A stretch of DNA of 64,000 bases from Alphaproteobacteria bacterium (GTDB lineage: Bacteria > Pseudomonadota > Alphaproteobacteria > Rhizobiales > CAJQND01): the NCBI GenBank assembly GCA_024227565.1, contig JAAEUE010000222.1, forward strand, positions 61,705 through 125,704. Reading direction: 5' to 3'. The notes under the pieces are model-generated. The model worked only from the letters and a program-made list of their open reading frames with translations, did no database searches and was not told where the DNA came from. Position numbers and translations under genes: made by a program. Below, piece by piece: positions 1 to 8,180 of this stretch; the first letter of the stretch is position 1; every line of letters begins with the position of its first letter.

Positions 1-2
1 CG

Positions 3-371
3 ATTGATCCGCATTCCATGCGCTCCAAAACGGACGAGAATGTCTTTGTGATTGGCGATGCCTCCGTGGCATCTGCAATGCCCAAATCCGGTTTCTCAGC
101 CAACAGCCAGGCGAAGGTTGCGGCCAACGCCATATTGGCTGATTTGACGGGATCCAAGAAGTTCCCGGCTAAATTCCGTAACACCTGTTGGAGCCTTGTT
201 GCCACCAATGACGGCGTTAAAGTGGGCGCCGACTACAAGGGCGGCGATGCCAAGATCGAGGTAACAAGCAAGTTCATCTCCAAAACCGGCGAAGCTGCAG
301 ATCTTAGGGCCCAAACCGCTGAAGAGGCGAATGGCTGGTACGCTGGCATCACCAAAGACATGTTCGGCTAG
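3..371 (+). CDS. fccB: Flavocytochrome c sulfide dehydrogenase flavoprotein subunit, C-terminal part (5' end outside window)
   Basis: The reading frame is open from the left window edge, so only about the last 122 residues are seen. They contain the FAD-domain closing segment NVFVIGDASVASAMPKSG followed by a region typical of the flavin-binding C-terminal domain of FCSD/SoxF flavoproteins. Members of this family oxidize sulfide or persulfides in the periplasm and pass electrons to a cytochrome c subunit, which would lie to the left if present. The next gene starts 21 bases downstream on the same strand, so the two are probably cotranscribed. SoxF and FccB cannot be told apart from this fragment. 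Confidence 0.85.
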   Translation: MDPHSMRSKTDENVFVIGDASVASAMPKSGFSANSQAKVAANAILADLTGSKKFPAKFRNTCWSLVATNDGVKVGADYKGGDAKIEVTSKFISKTGEAADLRAQTAEEANGWYAGITKDMFG

Positions 372-392
372 GACGGACACGAAGGAACGACA

Positions 393-1376
393 ATGATCAA
401 GTTCCCCTCAACAGGGCGCCGGCGCTTCTTGCAAGCCGCCGGCGCCGCCGCTGCACTGAGCAGCATCGCTCCAACGGCTGCGTTGGGGTTTACCGAACAG
501 AAAAATGCCCAGGCGCCTGGATATTTTCGCTTCATGCTCGGCAAGTTTGAGATCACGATGCTGAGTGACGGTTTGAACCAAACTCCGTTTCGGTACTCTG
601 CCTCAAACGTGCCTGAAGACGAGCTGCGCAGCTATCTGAAAGCGCTTCACCAGCCATTGGATGCACGGGTGTCCCACTTGAACGTCACCCTGATCAACAC
701 TGGCGAAAAGCTAGTGCTGATCGATTGCGGCTCCGGTGACAATTTCAGGGAGGGCACTGGCAAGCTAACCGAGAGCCTGGAGGGCGCAGGATATGCGCCT
801 GAAGACGTGGACCACATTGTGATCACCCACGGCCATCCAGATCACATCTGGGGGATCATTGATGATTTTGCCGAAGAGCCGCGCTTTGCCAATGCCAGCT
901 ATACAATGAGCACCGGCGAGTGGGACTATTGGACGGCGAAGGATCTAGAGACCCGCATGCCAGAAGGATTTAGGTTCTTCGCCACGGGCGCCCACCGCAA
1001 TCTGTTGCCGGTGGCCGAACGCACAACACGGATCAAACCGGGAGCCGAAATCATGCCCGGCCTGCAAACCCTCGCCTCGCCAGGCCACACCCTCGACCAC
1101 ATGTCGGTGCTGGCGCATTCACAAGGCGAATCCCTGCTGATCGTTGGCGATGCGATCACGCACCCCTACATCTCCCTGGAGCATCCGGAATGGCAGCCCC
1201 AAATGGACATGGACAAGACGGTGGCCGTGAAAACCCGCAAACGCTTGGTTGATATGGCGGCAACGGACCGTCTGATCGTTGCCGCCTATCACATTCCATT
1301 TCCAGGGGTCGGGCACATTGCGCCCAAGGGCAGCTCCTATCAGTGGGTGCCCCTCACCTGGCGTTGGGAGCTCTAA
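393..1376 (+). CDS. Tat-exported metallo-beta-lactamase-fold hydrolase (SoxH-like candidate)
   Basis: The protein has 327 residues. Its N-terminus carries a twin-arginine signal (GRRRFLQAAGAAAA), so it should be exported folded with its metals. The metal-site motifs of the metallo-beta-lactamase superfamily are complete: THGHPDH (HxHxDH), a later SPGHT histidine, an aspartate in VGDAITH and a final histidine in AAYHIPFPG. It follows the sulfide dehydrogenase gene by 21 bases. Periplasmic hydrolases of this fold (SoxH and relatives) recur in sox clusters without a settled substrate; assignment to SoxH proper is inference. A persulfide or thioester substrate would fit the context. Confidence 0.8.
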   Translation: MIKFPSTGRRRFLQAAGAAAALSSIAPTAALGFTEQKNAQAPGYFRFMLGKFEITMLSDGLNQTPFRYSASNVPEDELRSYLKALHQPLDARVSHLNVTLINTGEKLVLIDCGSGDNFREGTGKLTESLEGAGYAPEDVDHIVITHGHPDHIWGIIDDFAEEPRFANASYTMSTGEWDYWTAKDLETRMPEGFRFFATGAHRNLLPVAERTTRIKPGAEIMPGLQTLASPGHTLDHMSVLAHSQGESLLIVGDAITHPYISLEHPEWQPQMDMDKTVAVKTRKRLVDMAATDRLIVAAYHIPFPGVGHIAPKGSSYQWVPLTWRWEL

Positions 1377-1381
1377 CGCCC

Positions 1382-1846
1382 CTAAGGCTTGATGTAAGTG
1401 TAGCCCTTCTGCTGAAGATAGGAGAGTTCAGCCACGCCGCTCGGTATGATGTCTTCTTCATAGACATCGAACAGATCATTTTCATAACTGATCTTTCGGC
1501 CCTTCAGAGTGTTGTTGCACACGTGGAAGCCCACGTTCTGGGATTTCAAACTCACAACAGCGCCTTTAACCTTGGAGTTCTCTTTGGCGCTCATCAGCAG
1601 GCCAAGACCGTTCCCATGGAGCACAACTTTAATCTCCATATTGTCGGCACCGACCGCATTGATGTGGTTTTGGATGTTCCGCATGGCGCCGCGATACTTT
1701 TTGTCATCGGCACCACCATTGTAATTGATGTGATAAACCACCTTCTGCTTGCCATACCGTTCGCCAGCAGCGAGATCGGATACCTGCACGAACAGCAGGC
1801 CCACCGCTGCAATTACTCCTAGAGCTAATGTGGTGAGACTTTTCAT
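1382..1846 (-). CDS. Exported DsrE-family protein
   Basis: The protein has 154 residues, with an N-terminal signal peptide (MKSLTTLALGVIAAVGLLFVQ) and a DsrE/DsrF-like body (KVVYHINYNGG, then IKVVLHGNGLGLL). One cysteine is prominent, in GFHVCNNTLKGR, at the place where DsrE-type proteins often carry their persulfide cysteine. A strong ribosome binding site (aggagg) precedes the ATG. It is convergent with the hydrolase gene (stops 5 bases apart) and divergent from soxR, sharing a 267-base control region. A role in periplasmic sulfur binding or trafficking is inferred from fold and neighbours. Confidence 0.8.
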   Translation of the reverse strand: MKSLTTLALGVIAAVGLLFVQVSDLAAGERYGKQKVVYHINYNGGADDKKYRGAMRNIQNHINAVGADNMEIKVVLHGNGLGLLMSAKENSKVKGAVVSLKSQNVGFHVCNNTLKGRKISYENDLFDVYEEDIIPSGVAELSYLQQKGYTYIKP

Positions 1847-1930
1847 GGTTTCCTCCTATCGATAGTTTTTCTTCGGGATCGACTTCTCCCAGACAGAAGT
1901 GTTTCACCTGGAGTAAAGGAACACAAGTTG

Positions 1931-1950
1931 ATATTCAGATAGATGAATTT
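1931..1950. promoter_or_regulatory. Candidate SoxR-type operator between dsrE-like gene and soxR
   Basis: The sequence ATATTCAGATAGATGAATTT forms an inverted repeat, with ATTC and GAAT separated by eight bases around a central TA. The half-site spacing is the same as in the other operators of the window. It would allow autoregulation of soxR and control of the divergent exported DsrE gene. Only 12 of 20 positions match the strongest consensus, so it is the weaker flavour. Confidence 0.45.
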
Positions 1951-2113
1951 GTTTTGTGGCGGTTCTTCGATTGAGTAGCGGAAGGGAATTTCAAGGCAGA
2001 TCAACTAATTGCGAGCCGTTTGCATATTTTCCATCGACGGTGATAGACTGTCGCAATTAAGTGCGCACGCATTTGTGAGCTGATTCGTTGCAATTGCGAG
2101 GCGGAGGGAACAC

Positions 2114-2476
2114 GTGAAATTTGAACCAACCCAAGAAGAGATGGTGGACGGGTCGCAGGAAGCTGCGCAGTTCCTGAAAGCTCTTTCAAACGATAGCCGG
2201 ATGTTGATCCTTTGCAGATTGGCTGAAAACGGCGAGATGTCGGTCAGCCAATTGGAGGCAGATCTGCAGTTCCGCCAATCAAAACTTTCCCAACACCTGA
2301 CACTGCTGCGGGCCGAACGGCTTGTGGCCACGCGCCGTGAAGGCAAATCTATCTACTACCGGCTTGTGAGTGCGGAAGTTGAGCAAACCCTAGACCTGAT
2401 GCACGAGATGTTCTGCTCTAAAGAAGCCGTGGCCCGTCGGCGTGAGGAGCGTTCGCGTTATCGCGGCGCTGCCTGA
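2114..2476 (+). CDS. soxR: ArsR-family sulfur-responsive repressor SoxR
   Basis: The protein has 120 residues and starts at a GTG preceded by ggaggg. It is a winged helix-turn-helix of the ArsR family (ALSNDSRMLILCRL, then SVSQLEADLQFRQSKLSQHLTLLRAERLV). Cys34 and Cys101 sit where the thiol pair of SoxR/BigR-type sulfane-sulfur sensors lies; these derepress when the cysteines are bridged by sulfur. Its position beside sox genes supports SoxR. A second paralogue with the same cysteine pair closes the sHdr locus. Its stop lies 3 bases from the convergent soxW-like gene. Confidence 0.85.
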   Translation: MKFEPTQEEMVDGSQEAAQFLKALSNDSRMLILCRLAENGEMSVSQLEADLQFRQSKLSQHLTLLRAERLVATRREGKSIYYRLVSAEVEQTLDLMHEMFCSKEAVARRREERSRYRGAA

Positions 2477-2479
2477 GAC

Positions 2480-3091
2480 CTACCAAAGGTCCGGCTTTTT
2501 GCCTTCTTCCTCGAGCTTCTTAAATTTGTCCTGCAAATAGCGCTGGAACTGTTGTTCCTTGTACGCCTCGTCTTTGACGAATTCGAACATGGAGACGAAG
2601 TGGAAGGGTCTAAAATAGCCCGGCATGCGCATGACTTCAGATTTCGCCATTGTCGCTTCAGGCTTGGTACCGAAGAAATTTATGGTCGGCGTAAACAGCA
2701 CGCGCCATTTCTTGGCCAGTGCACGTTCCTCAAGCTCTTCGCCGTCAAAGTCTGTGACCCTCTTTGAGCCCCACATGTTGAGTTGCAGCACCGTGAAATT
2801 GTCTTTCACATAGTCACGGATCTTGGGTTTGGCAAAATTCACACGGTGCATTTCCCGGCAATAGGGGCAGCCTTTTTGCTCCCACAAGATCGCCAGCCGC
2901 TTGCCCTCGCCGGCAGCCTCTTCCAGATCCTCTGACAGCACCAGAAACGATGTGTGATTGAACCAGGGCTGGGTGTAGATGCCGTCGTCATCAATCGCTG
3001 GCTCGTCGGCGGACCATGCGAGCGGTGCCCCAGTCAACGACATTGCCGCTGGGACGCTTAAGGATTTTACGAAGGTTCTACGGTCAACCAT
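2480..3091 (-). CDS. soxW: Exported thioredoxin-family protein, SoxW-like
   Basis: The protein has 203 residues from the ATG at 3091, chosen because gagg lies 9 bases upstream and it begins directly with a Tat-like signal (MVDRRTFVKS). A redox-active CPYC motif (Cys75, Cys78) lies in a thioredoxin fold (LAILWEQKGCPYCREM; cis-Pro region FTPTINFFG). SoxW-type thioredoxins receive electrons from the membrane protein SoxV and keep SoxY or other periplasmic thiols reduced. A candidate soxV lies nearby on the same strand. SoxS is an alternative name for related reductases in other genera. Confidence 0.8.
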   Translation of the reverse strand: MVDRRTFVKSLSVPAAMSLTGAPLAWSADEPAIDDDGIYTQPWFNHTSFLVLSEDLEEAAGEGKRLAILWEQKGCPYCREMHRVNFAKPKIRDYVKDNFTVLQLNMWGSKRVTDFDGEELEERALAKKWRVLFTPTINFFGTKPEATMAKSEVMRMPGYFRPFHFVSMFEFVKDEAYKEQQFQRYLQDKFKKLEEEGKKPDLW

Positions 3092-3129
3092 ATGCACGAT
3101 CCTCGATTGATTGCGTGGCATCACAATAC

Positions 3130-3149
3130 AAATTAGATTATACGAATAT
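3130..3149. promoter_or_regulatory. Candidate sulfur-regulon operator between soxW and exported unknown gene
   Basis: The sequence AAATTAGATTATACGAATAT matches the palindrome ATATTAGAATATTCTAATAT at 16 of 20 positions with the same centre and spacing. It lies about 39 bases from the soxW start and 31 from the start of the plus-strand gene, so one dimer could control both divergent promoters. Confidence 0.65.
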
Positions 3150-3179
3150 GAAACGCCAGTACAGGGTGAGCCATCTGCA

Positions 3180-3920
3180 ATGTGTCACAAGCGTGTGAGA
3201 AGTTTTAGTGCTTTTTTTGGGTTCGTGCTGGTGCTCTTTAGCAGCCTTGTTTCCAATGCTGACGAAGTGTCTTCCTTCCACGATGCGATCGAGAGGGTCA
3301 ATCAACCTTACAAATCCGCCCTGTTCTATCTAAGAACCGGCAATGCCGGTGTGGCAGGCCTTGAGCTGAGTTCGGCTGGCACTGCCTGGAAAAGCGTGGT
3401 GGAGCAATTTGGCAAGACACCCCCAAAGCCACTCGCCGATGATGCAAGTTGGCCGCAGACCATTCAGAAGGTTTCCAAAGCGTTTGAAAACGGTGTGAAG
3501 CTTGCGGCAGAAGGCCAGAGCAAGCCGGCAAGGGCGGCACTGCTGCCCATTCGCGAACACCTTCACCGGATGCGCCAACGCAATGGTCTGCGGGTTATGG
3601 CCGACTGCGTCTATGATCTGAATGCCTACATGGATGTGCTGTTTTATTGGCGCCGGAACCCGGCTGACTTCACAGACGCTGGCATCCAAAGGAAGGCGAA
3701 AGCTGCCTCGCACAGCTACATCAATCAGCTCAAGCTCTGCCGCTCTGAAGCGTCGGAAGAGCTGGAGGCAAACCCGGATTTCAAATCTGTGATGGACGGC
3801 GCGGCCAAGTCCGCCGCCTCGTTGCTGAAGCCAATTCAGGCAAAGCGGTCAGATACGTTCATCAACGTGCTGCGCGAGCTCAAAAGCTTCGACGTGATTA
3901 TCTTCGTCCGGTGGGGTTAG
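3180..3920 (+). CDS. Exported protein of unknown function within the sox cluster
   Basis: The protein has 246 residues. The start at MCHKRVRSFS was chosen over an upstream in-frame codon because it begins a clear signal peptide (FSAFFGFVLVLFSSLVSNADE) and follows gggtgag. The mature part is predicted to be largely helical with many Ala, Lys and Arg; two mature cysteines occur (ADCVYDL and LKLCRSE) and no CxxCH heme motif. I do not recognise the family. It lies between soxW and soxV on the opposite strand, its stop overlaps that of soxV, and it shares a candidate operator with soxW, so a role in periplasmic sulfur or thiol chemistry is plausible but unproven. Confidence 0.7.
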   Translation: MCHKRVRSFSAFFGFVLVLFSSLVSNADEVSSFHDAIERVNQPYKSALFYLRTGNAGVAGLELSSAGTAWKSVVEQFGKTPPKPLADDASWPQTIQKVSKAFENGVKLAAEGQSKPARAALLPIREHLHRMRQRNGLRVMADCVYDLNAYMDVLFYWRRNPADFTDAGIQRKAKAASHSYINQLKLCRSEASEELEANPDFKSVMDGAAKSAASLLKPIQAKRSDTFINVLRELKSFDVIIFVRWG

Positions 3921-4651
3921 CCAACCCTGCCCAAGGCCGGAAACATTTCCAGCATCCAATAACCGATGACGTTCATTGATCCGGTCAGGAACAAGATGCC
4001 GGTGATCACGAGTAGAACGCCGATGGCCCTCTCAACTACACCAAGGTGCCTTTTGAAGCGCTGCATGAACTTCAGGAACGGCTTGCCGGCCAGCGCCGCA
4101 ATCAGGAACGGAATGCCGAGCCCCGCGGCATAGACTGCCAGCAGCGAGGTGCCTTTCCAAATCGAACCCTCTTGGGCGGCATAAAACAACACGGCCGCCA
4201 ACACCGGCCCCACGCAAGGCGTCCAGCCAAATGCAAAGGCGAGCCCCACCACATAGGCGCCGATCAAGCCAATCGGTTTGGATGGCCCCTCAAAGCGCGC
4301 CTCTTTGTAGAACATTCCAATTTTTAGAAGACCCAGGAAGTGGAGCCCCAGCAGGATGATGACACCGCCGGCGATCTGGCTGAGCAGGCCAATATGGTCA
4401 CCCACCATCTGGCCGAGATAGGACGCTGTTGCGCCCAACAGAATGAAGACGGTTGAGAAGCCAAGCACAAAGGCAATGGCGGACGTGAAGATGCGCCGGC
4501 CGATGGCTGGATCCAACTCATCGTCGCCTGTGAGCTGATCAAGACTGGTGCCGGCAATGAAACAGATGTAGGGCGGCACCAGGGGCAGTACGCATGGCGA
4601 GAGAAAGCTCAGAATCCCCGCCGTCAGGGCTGCAAAATAGGAGACTTCCAT
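3917..4651 (-). CDS. soxV: CcdA/DsbD-type thiol-electron transporter SoxV
   Basis: The protein has 244 residues and six or so hydrophobic segments. The first carries the CcdA signature FLSPCVLPLVPPY, and a later segment AFGWTPCVGPVLAA supplies the partner cysteine. Such proteins move reducing equivalents from cytoplasmic thioredoxin across the membrane. The start lies 12 bases after soxB, which indicates cotranscription, and a SoxW-like thioredoxin acceptor is encoded further along the same strand. It is called SoxV rather than a cytochrome c biogenesis CcdA because of that context. Its last codon overlaps the stop of the convergent unknown gene. Confidence 0.88.
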   Translation of the reverse strand: MEVSYFAALTAGILSFLSPCVLPLVPPYICFIAGTSLDQLTGDDELDPAIGRRIFTSAIAFVLGFSTVFILLGATASYLGQMVGDHIGLLSQIAGGVIILLGLHFLGLLKIGMFYKEARFEGPSKPIGLIGAYVVGLAFAFGWTPCVGPVLAAVLFYAAQEGSIWKGTSLLAVYAAGLGIPFLIAALAGKPFLKFMQRFKRHLGVVERAIGVLLVITGILFLTGSMNVIGYWMLEMFPALGRVG

Positions 4652-4663
4652 CGCGCCTTGCCC

Positions 4664-6352
4664 TTAAGCGCCGATCACGTTGATCGACTGGTTAGGCGCC
4701 AGATCAATGACCTTGTTGCGCTTTATGTATTTTGCGACCACATCCCAGATCGGCGGCCCCTCAACACCTTCATTGATCGAGGCCCAGCCGGCGACTTTGT
4801 ATGTATGCGACGCATCGACCGGCTTGCCGTTCTTGAGCAGCGTCATGTTTGAGATGCGCTTACCGATGGGCTGGTTGATGTCGATGGTGTAACCGAGCCC
4901 GCCCACACGCACCATATCGCCACCTTGCTGATAGTAGGGATCGGTGTTGAACAGATTGTCTGCCACATCCTCCAGCACCAATTTCAAGTTCTCCCCCGTC
5001 ATGTCTATGCGGTAGCAGTTGGGATAGGTGATGGCCGTCATGTTGTAGACGTCTTCCCAGGTGATGGGTTGGCCCGGCAGGACCGATGCGCCCCAGCGGG
5101 TGCCGGGTGAGAATGACAAATCGGCTTCGCGCTCCTCCAGCATTGCCTGACAGATCAGATCATCAAACGTGCCGTTAAAATTGCCGCGGCGATAAAGAAG
5201 AGTTTCAGTCCGGCCCAGTTCAGTTGTGAGGTGCGATTCGTAGGGGGCACGGATCTCGCCGATCAATTTCTTGAGTTCGGGGTCCGGCGTTATGGCGTCC
5301 GCCAACACCGGTATCAAGCGATACTCATATCCCGACATGCGCCCATTGGTCACTTCCACATCGAGCCGGGACAGAAACTTGCCATGAGACCCAGAAGCAA
5401 TCAGCAGCGTATCACCTACCTTGACCGGCTCAGGGATGGCGTCGTGGGTGTGCGCGGTCAGCACAACATCAATACCTTTGACCCGTGAGGCCAGTTTGCG
5501 GTCAACGTCAAAGCCGTTGTGCGACAGCAAGACCACGAGCTCTGCCCCTTCGCTCCGGGCCGCTTCGACCCGCTTCTGCACGAGCTCTTCGCGAATACCG
5601 AACGACCAGGTGGGGATCATCCAGCGCGGGTTGGCGATCGGAGTGTAAGGAAAGGCCTGGCCAATGACCGCCACCTTCACGCCGCCGCGTTCGAAGAACT
5701 TGGTGTGTTCAAACACCTCTTCCTCCCATTCGTTGTCGAACACATTGCTGGCAAGGAATGGGCATTCCAGTTCCTCGGCGACCTGTTTGACCCGCTCTGC
5801 ACCCAAAGTGAATTCCCAGTGCCCGGTGATGGCCTCACACTTCATCGCGTTCATGATCTTGACCATGTCGCCGCCGCCTGTCTGCAGCGCCGTGTAGGAG
5901 CCGTGCAGGGTGTCGCCGCCATCGAGGAACAATACCTTGCCGTCACGTTCGGCGCGGATGGCGTTGATCAACGTGGCCATTCTGTCCATGCCGCCCACCC
6001 GGCCGTAATTCTTGGCTAGAGCTGTGAAGTTTTCTGAAGTCAACGCATAGGCATCGAGTGTTTCCGGCTTCAAGCCAAAGCGTTCCAGAAACGCGCCGCC
6101 GGTCAAGTGCGGAGGAAGGCCTTTTGCCTCACCAACGCCTAGGTTGATTGAAGGCTCGCGGAAATAAACCGGCTTCAATTGGGCATGACAATCGGTGTTG
6201 TGAAGCAGGGTGACCTGACCTTTGGCCTCAAACTTCAAGAGATCGTCCTGTGTGATTTTTTGCGCGGCGGCGGCGCGTCCGAGCCCACTGCCCAAGCCGG
6301 TGGCCAGTGCGGTTGCCGCAGAGACGTTTAGAAAATCTCGCCGGGAAATCAT
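4664..6352 (-). CDS. soxB: Thiosulfohydrolase SoxB
   Basis: The protein has 562 residues from the ATG at 6352, which follows ggag at good spacing; a TTG 15 bases upstream is in frame but unnecessary. A Tat signal (SRRDFLNVSAATALATG) is followed by a 5'-nucleotidase/metallophosphoesterase fold: LLHNTDCHAQLKPVYFREP, FLDGGDTLHGSYTALQTGG, the GHWEFTLG motif and VLTAHTHDAIPEP. SoxB is the periplasmic di-manganese enzyme that releases sulfate from thiosulfate bound to SoxY. It is separated from soxA by a hairpin terminator, so it may have its own promoter or depend on read-through. Confidence 0.97.
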   Translation of the reverse strand: MISRRDFLNVSAATALATGLGSGLGRAAAAQKITQDDLLKFEAKGQVTLLHNTDCHAQLKPVYFREPSINLGVGEAKGLPPHLTGGAFLERFGLKPETLDAYALTSENFTALAKNYGRVGGMDRMATLINAIRAERDGKVLFLDGGDTLHGSYTALQTGGGDMVKIMNAMKCEAITGHWEFTLGAERVKQVAEELECPFLASNVFDNEWEEEVFEHTKFFERGGVKVAVIGQAFPYTPIANPRWMIPTWSFGIREELVQKRVEAARSEGAELVVLLSHNGFDVDRKLASRVKGIDVVLTAHTHDAIPEPVKVGDTLLIASGSHGKFLSRLDVEVTNGRMSGYEYRLIPVLADAITPDPELKKLIGEIRAPYESHLTTELGRTETLLYRRGNFNGTFDDLICQAMLEEREADLSFSPGTRWGASVLPGQPITWEDVYNMTAITYPNCYRIDMTGENLKLVLEDVADNLFNTDPYYQQGGDMVRVGGLGYTIDINQPIGKRISNMTLLKNGKPVDASHTYKVAGWASINEGVEGPPIWDVVAKYIKRNKVIDLAPNQSINVIGA

Positions 6353-6402
6353 TGCATACCGCTCCAATCAGGGCGTGCGAACACTCGCACCCTAGTGTCG
6401 AC

Positions 6403-6428
6403 AAAAAAGGGACGCCGGCCGGCGTCCC
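6403..6428 (-). terminator. Intrinsic terminator or attenuating hairpin between soxA and soxB
   Basis: A perfect 20-base palindrome (GGGACGCCGGCCGGCGTCCC, 6409-6428) is followed, in the direction of sox transcription (minus strand), by a run of six T. It lies between the soxA stop and the soxB start and could end the soxXYZA transcript or lower expression of soxB relative to the carrier and cytochrome genes. Confidence 0.75.
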
Positions 6429-6459
6429 TGGTTCTTTGTAACGCCTTCCGGCTCGCAGG

Positions 6460-7263
6460 TCAGTTGCGCACCGCTGGTGTTTCCACCGGCAGGCCCTGGC
6501 CGCGCCACATGACGTAAAGCTCCAGCGCCAGATACTCATCCGTGCCGGTCTTGTAAGGCTTGGCCCGCACCTGCTTGTTGCAGCCGCGGAAACGGCGATG
6601 CAGCGAGCCTGGCTTCTGCCATTTCAGCCGGTATGTCGGAAAGCCATTGCCCTGACCTTGTGACAGGGTGTTGGCCCGGATCATGTTGCCTGCATTGTCC
6701 ACATGGCAATGCTTGCAGGCCATGTCCAGCTGGCCGCGACGTTGGTTGTAGAACTCTTCGCCCTTCTTGAACCAAGAAGCAGCCCCGCCATCGATCTTGA
6801 CGTTCATAGGCTGGCCAAAGGACTGTCGCTTCACATACGACACCACGCCGAGCATGTCGCGGGAATCATATTTCCATGGCTTGGCCTTCATGTTGTCAGT
6901 GCGGCAGCGGTTGATCCTGTTTTCGACGTTCTCCAACTTTCCAATATCCTTGGCGAAAACAGGATAGGTCGACCCCACATTCTTCATGGTGTCGGAGGCG
7001 TCGGCATGGCAGCTTTTGCAGGACTTGCCTGCTTTACCGTCCACCGTCTCCCAAACCTCTTCGCCATGCTCAACCCAGAGCATGCCCGGGTTCTCAAAGT
7101 CATCGTCCTGGATTGCCCGAGTTTCCACTTTGGCGAACGTGTATCCACTACGGGTATCGCCCACTTGATATTTGCCAAAGTCCTCAGCAGCGAATGTCAT
7201 GACGGACGGTACGGCCAATGCGGCCGCTCCAACCCCAGCGAGCACGAGTGCTTTACGCTTCAT
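6460..7263 (-). CDS. soxA: Diheme cytochrome SoxA, L-cysteine S-thiosulfotransferase subunit
   Basis: The protein has 267 residues including a Sec signal peptide. Two heme c motifs are present: CKSCH (Cys82-His86) and CKHCH (Cys183-His187). The conserved RRFRGCNKQVRAKPY segment carries the active-site Cys228 that serves as the heme ligand and persulfide. With SoxX it forms the periplasmic complex that couples thiosulfate oxidatively to the SoxY cysteine. The diheme form agrees with alphaproteobacterial relatives. It is the last gene of soxXYZA, 45 bases after soxZ, and is followed by a strong terminator. Confidence 0.97.
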   Translation of the reverse strand: MKRKALVLAGVGAAALAVPSVMTFAAEDFGKYQVGDTRSGYTFAKVETRAIQDDDFENPGMLWVEHGEEVWETVDGKAGKSCKSCHADASDTMKNVGSTYPVFAKDIGKLENVENRINRCRTDNMKAKPWKYDSRDMLGVVSYVKRQSFGQPMNVKIDGGAASWFKKGEEFYNQRRGQLDMACKHCHVDNAGNMIRANTLSQGQGNGFPTYRLKWQKPGSLHRRFRGCNKQVRAKPYKTGTDEYLALELYVMWRGQGLPVETPAVRN

Positions 7264-7308
7264 CGAATGTTCCCTTCCCTAATTCCTTCCAGCGGGTCTC
7301 AGACCCGG

Positions 7309-7635
7309 TCAGCTGACCATGATTTTTGCTTTTTTGCTGACGGTCTTGCCGTCATCATCGGTCCAGGTGAATTCAAATTCTCCGCTCTCCATGACCTTAT
7401 AACTGAATGACATATAAGGATTGGCCGAGACGGCAGGATGCCAGTCCGCTGAGAACACCACCTTGCCGTTAAACGTGCAAACGAACTTGTTGATGATCTT
7501 GCGCGGGATCTTTTCTCCCGACTTTTTGTCTTTGCGTTGACCGGTTTCCATCTTGTGGGAGATCAGCGATTTGATCGTGATGATCTCTCCGGCCTTGGCC
7601 TTTTTCGGGACGCGCACGCGCGGTTTTGAAGCCAT
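7309..7635 (-). CDS. soxZ: Sulfur carrier complex subunit SoxZ
   Basis: The protein has 108 residues and no signal peptide, as is usual for SoxZ, which is carried across the membrane with Tat-targeted SoxY. Family landmarks include KPRVRVPKKAKAGEIITIKSLISHKMETG and HPAVSANPYMSFSY, followed by an immunoglobulin-like end (GEFEFTWTDDDG). SoxYZ is the periplasmic carrier on which all Sox reactions take place. It starts 24 bases after soxY. Confidence 0.97.
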   Translation of the reverse strand: MASKPRVRVPKKAKAGEIITIKSLISHKMETGQRKDKKSGEKIPRKIINKFVCTFNGKVVFSADWHPAVSANPYMSFSYKVMESGEFEFTWTDDDGKTVSKKAKIMVS

Positions 7636-7659
7636 GTTGTTTCTCCTGAATCTCGCCTG

Positions 7660-8127
7660 TTAGCCGCCGCAGCCGCCAATTGTTACCTTGACCAGTTTCT
7701 TGGCCGTATAGAGCGTTCCGTCAGACATTTCGGCGACCGCCACCACGTTCTGAGTACCGGCCATGCGGATCCGAAGGGCCGCCTTGGCAACACCGCTTGC
7801 CGGCGTGAAATGAATGCTTGCAACGTCAGCGGCCGGGTTCTTCTCGGCAAAGAGATGGACCGTTTTCACATAATCAGCTTCCGTCATCGGGCTCTCCACG
7901 GAGAAGCCAACGGGAACAGTGTTACCGTTCTCAGCGATTTCCGGCAGATCCAATGTGATCTTGCCTTCCTTCATTGCACCGTCACCCACAGCCTTCTTGA
8001 TGGCTTCGGCCAGCATCTTGGCATCGGCTTTGGCCACATCCGCAAAGGTTCCGGCCAAGAGAGCCGTCACCACGCCGCCTCCGATCAGTTCCAATGCGCT
8101 TCTGCGGCTGATTTCTGGTTTCATCAT
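7660..8127 (-). CDS. soxY: Sulfur carrier SoxY
   Basis: The protein has 155 residues from the ATG at 8127, which follows gaggaag; an upstream TTG would place that Shine-Dalgarno inside the coding region. It has a Tat signal (SRRSALELIGGGVV) and the diagnostic carboxy-terminal swinging arm ending GGCGG, whose cysteine is the covalent attachment site for thiosulfate and sulfane sulfur. Because soxCD is not seen, sulfur left on this cysteine after SoxB would not be oxidized in the periplasm but could be passed to a SoxT importer. Confidence 0.97.
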   Translation of the reverse strand: MMKPEISRRSALELIGGGVVTALLAGTFADVAKADAKMLAEAIKKAVGDGAMKEGKITLDLPEIAENGNTVPVGFSVESPMTEADYVKTVHLFAEKNPAADVASIHFTPASGVAKAALRIRMAGTQNVVAVAEMSDGTLYTAKKLVKVTIGGCGG

Positions 8128-8180
8128 TCTTTGAACTTCCTCGTTTTCCAATTGTCAGAACAGGGTCGCGAAAACGCGGC

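Noticed and set aside
5519..6019. Long open frame on the plus strand inside soxB
   Set aside because: It is antisense to a well-supported soxB, has no motif or ribosome binding site, and reflects third-position GC bias.
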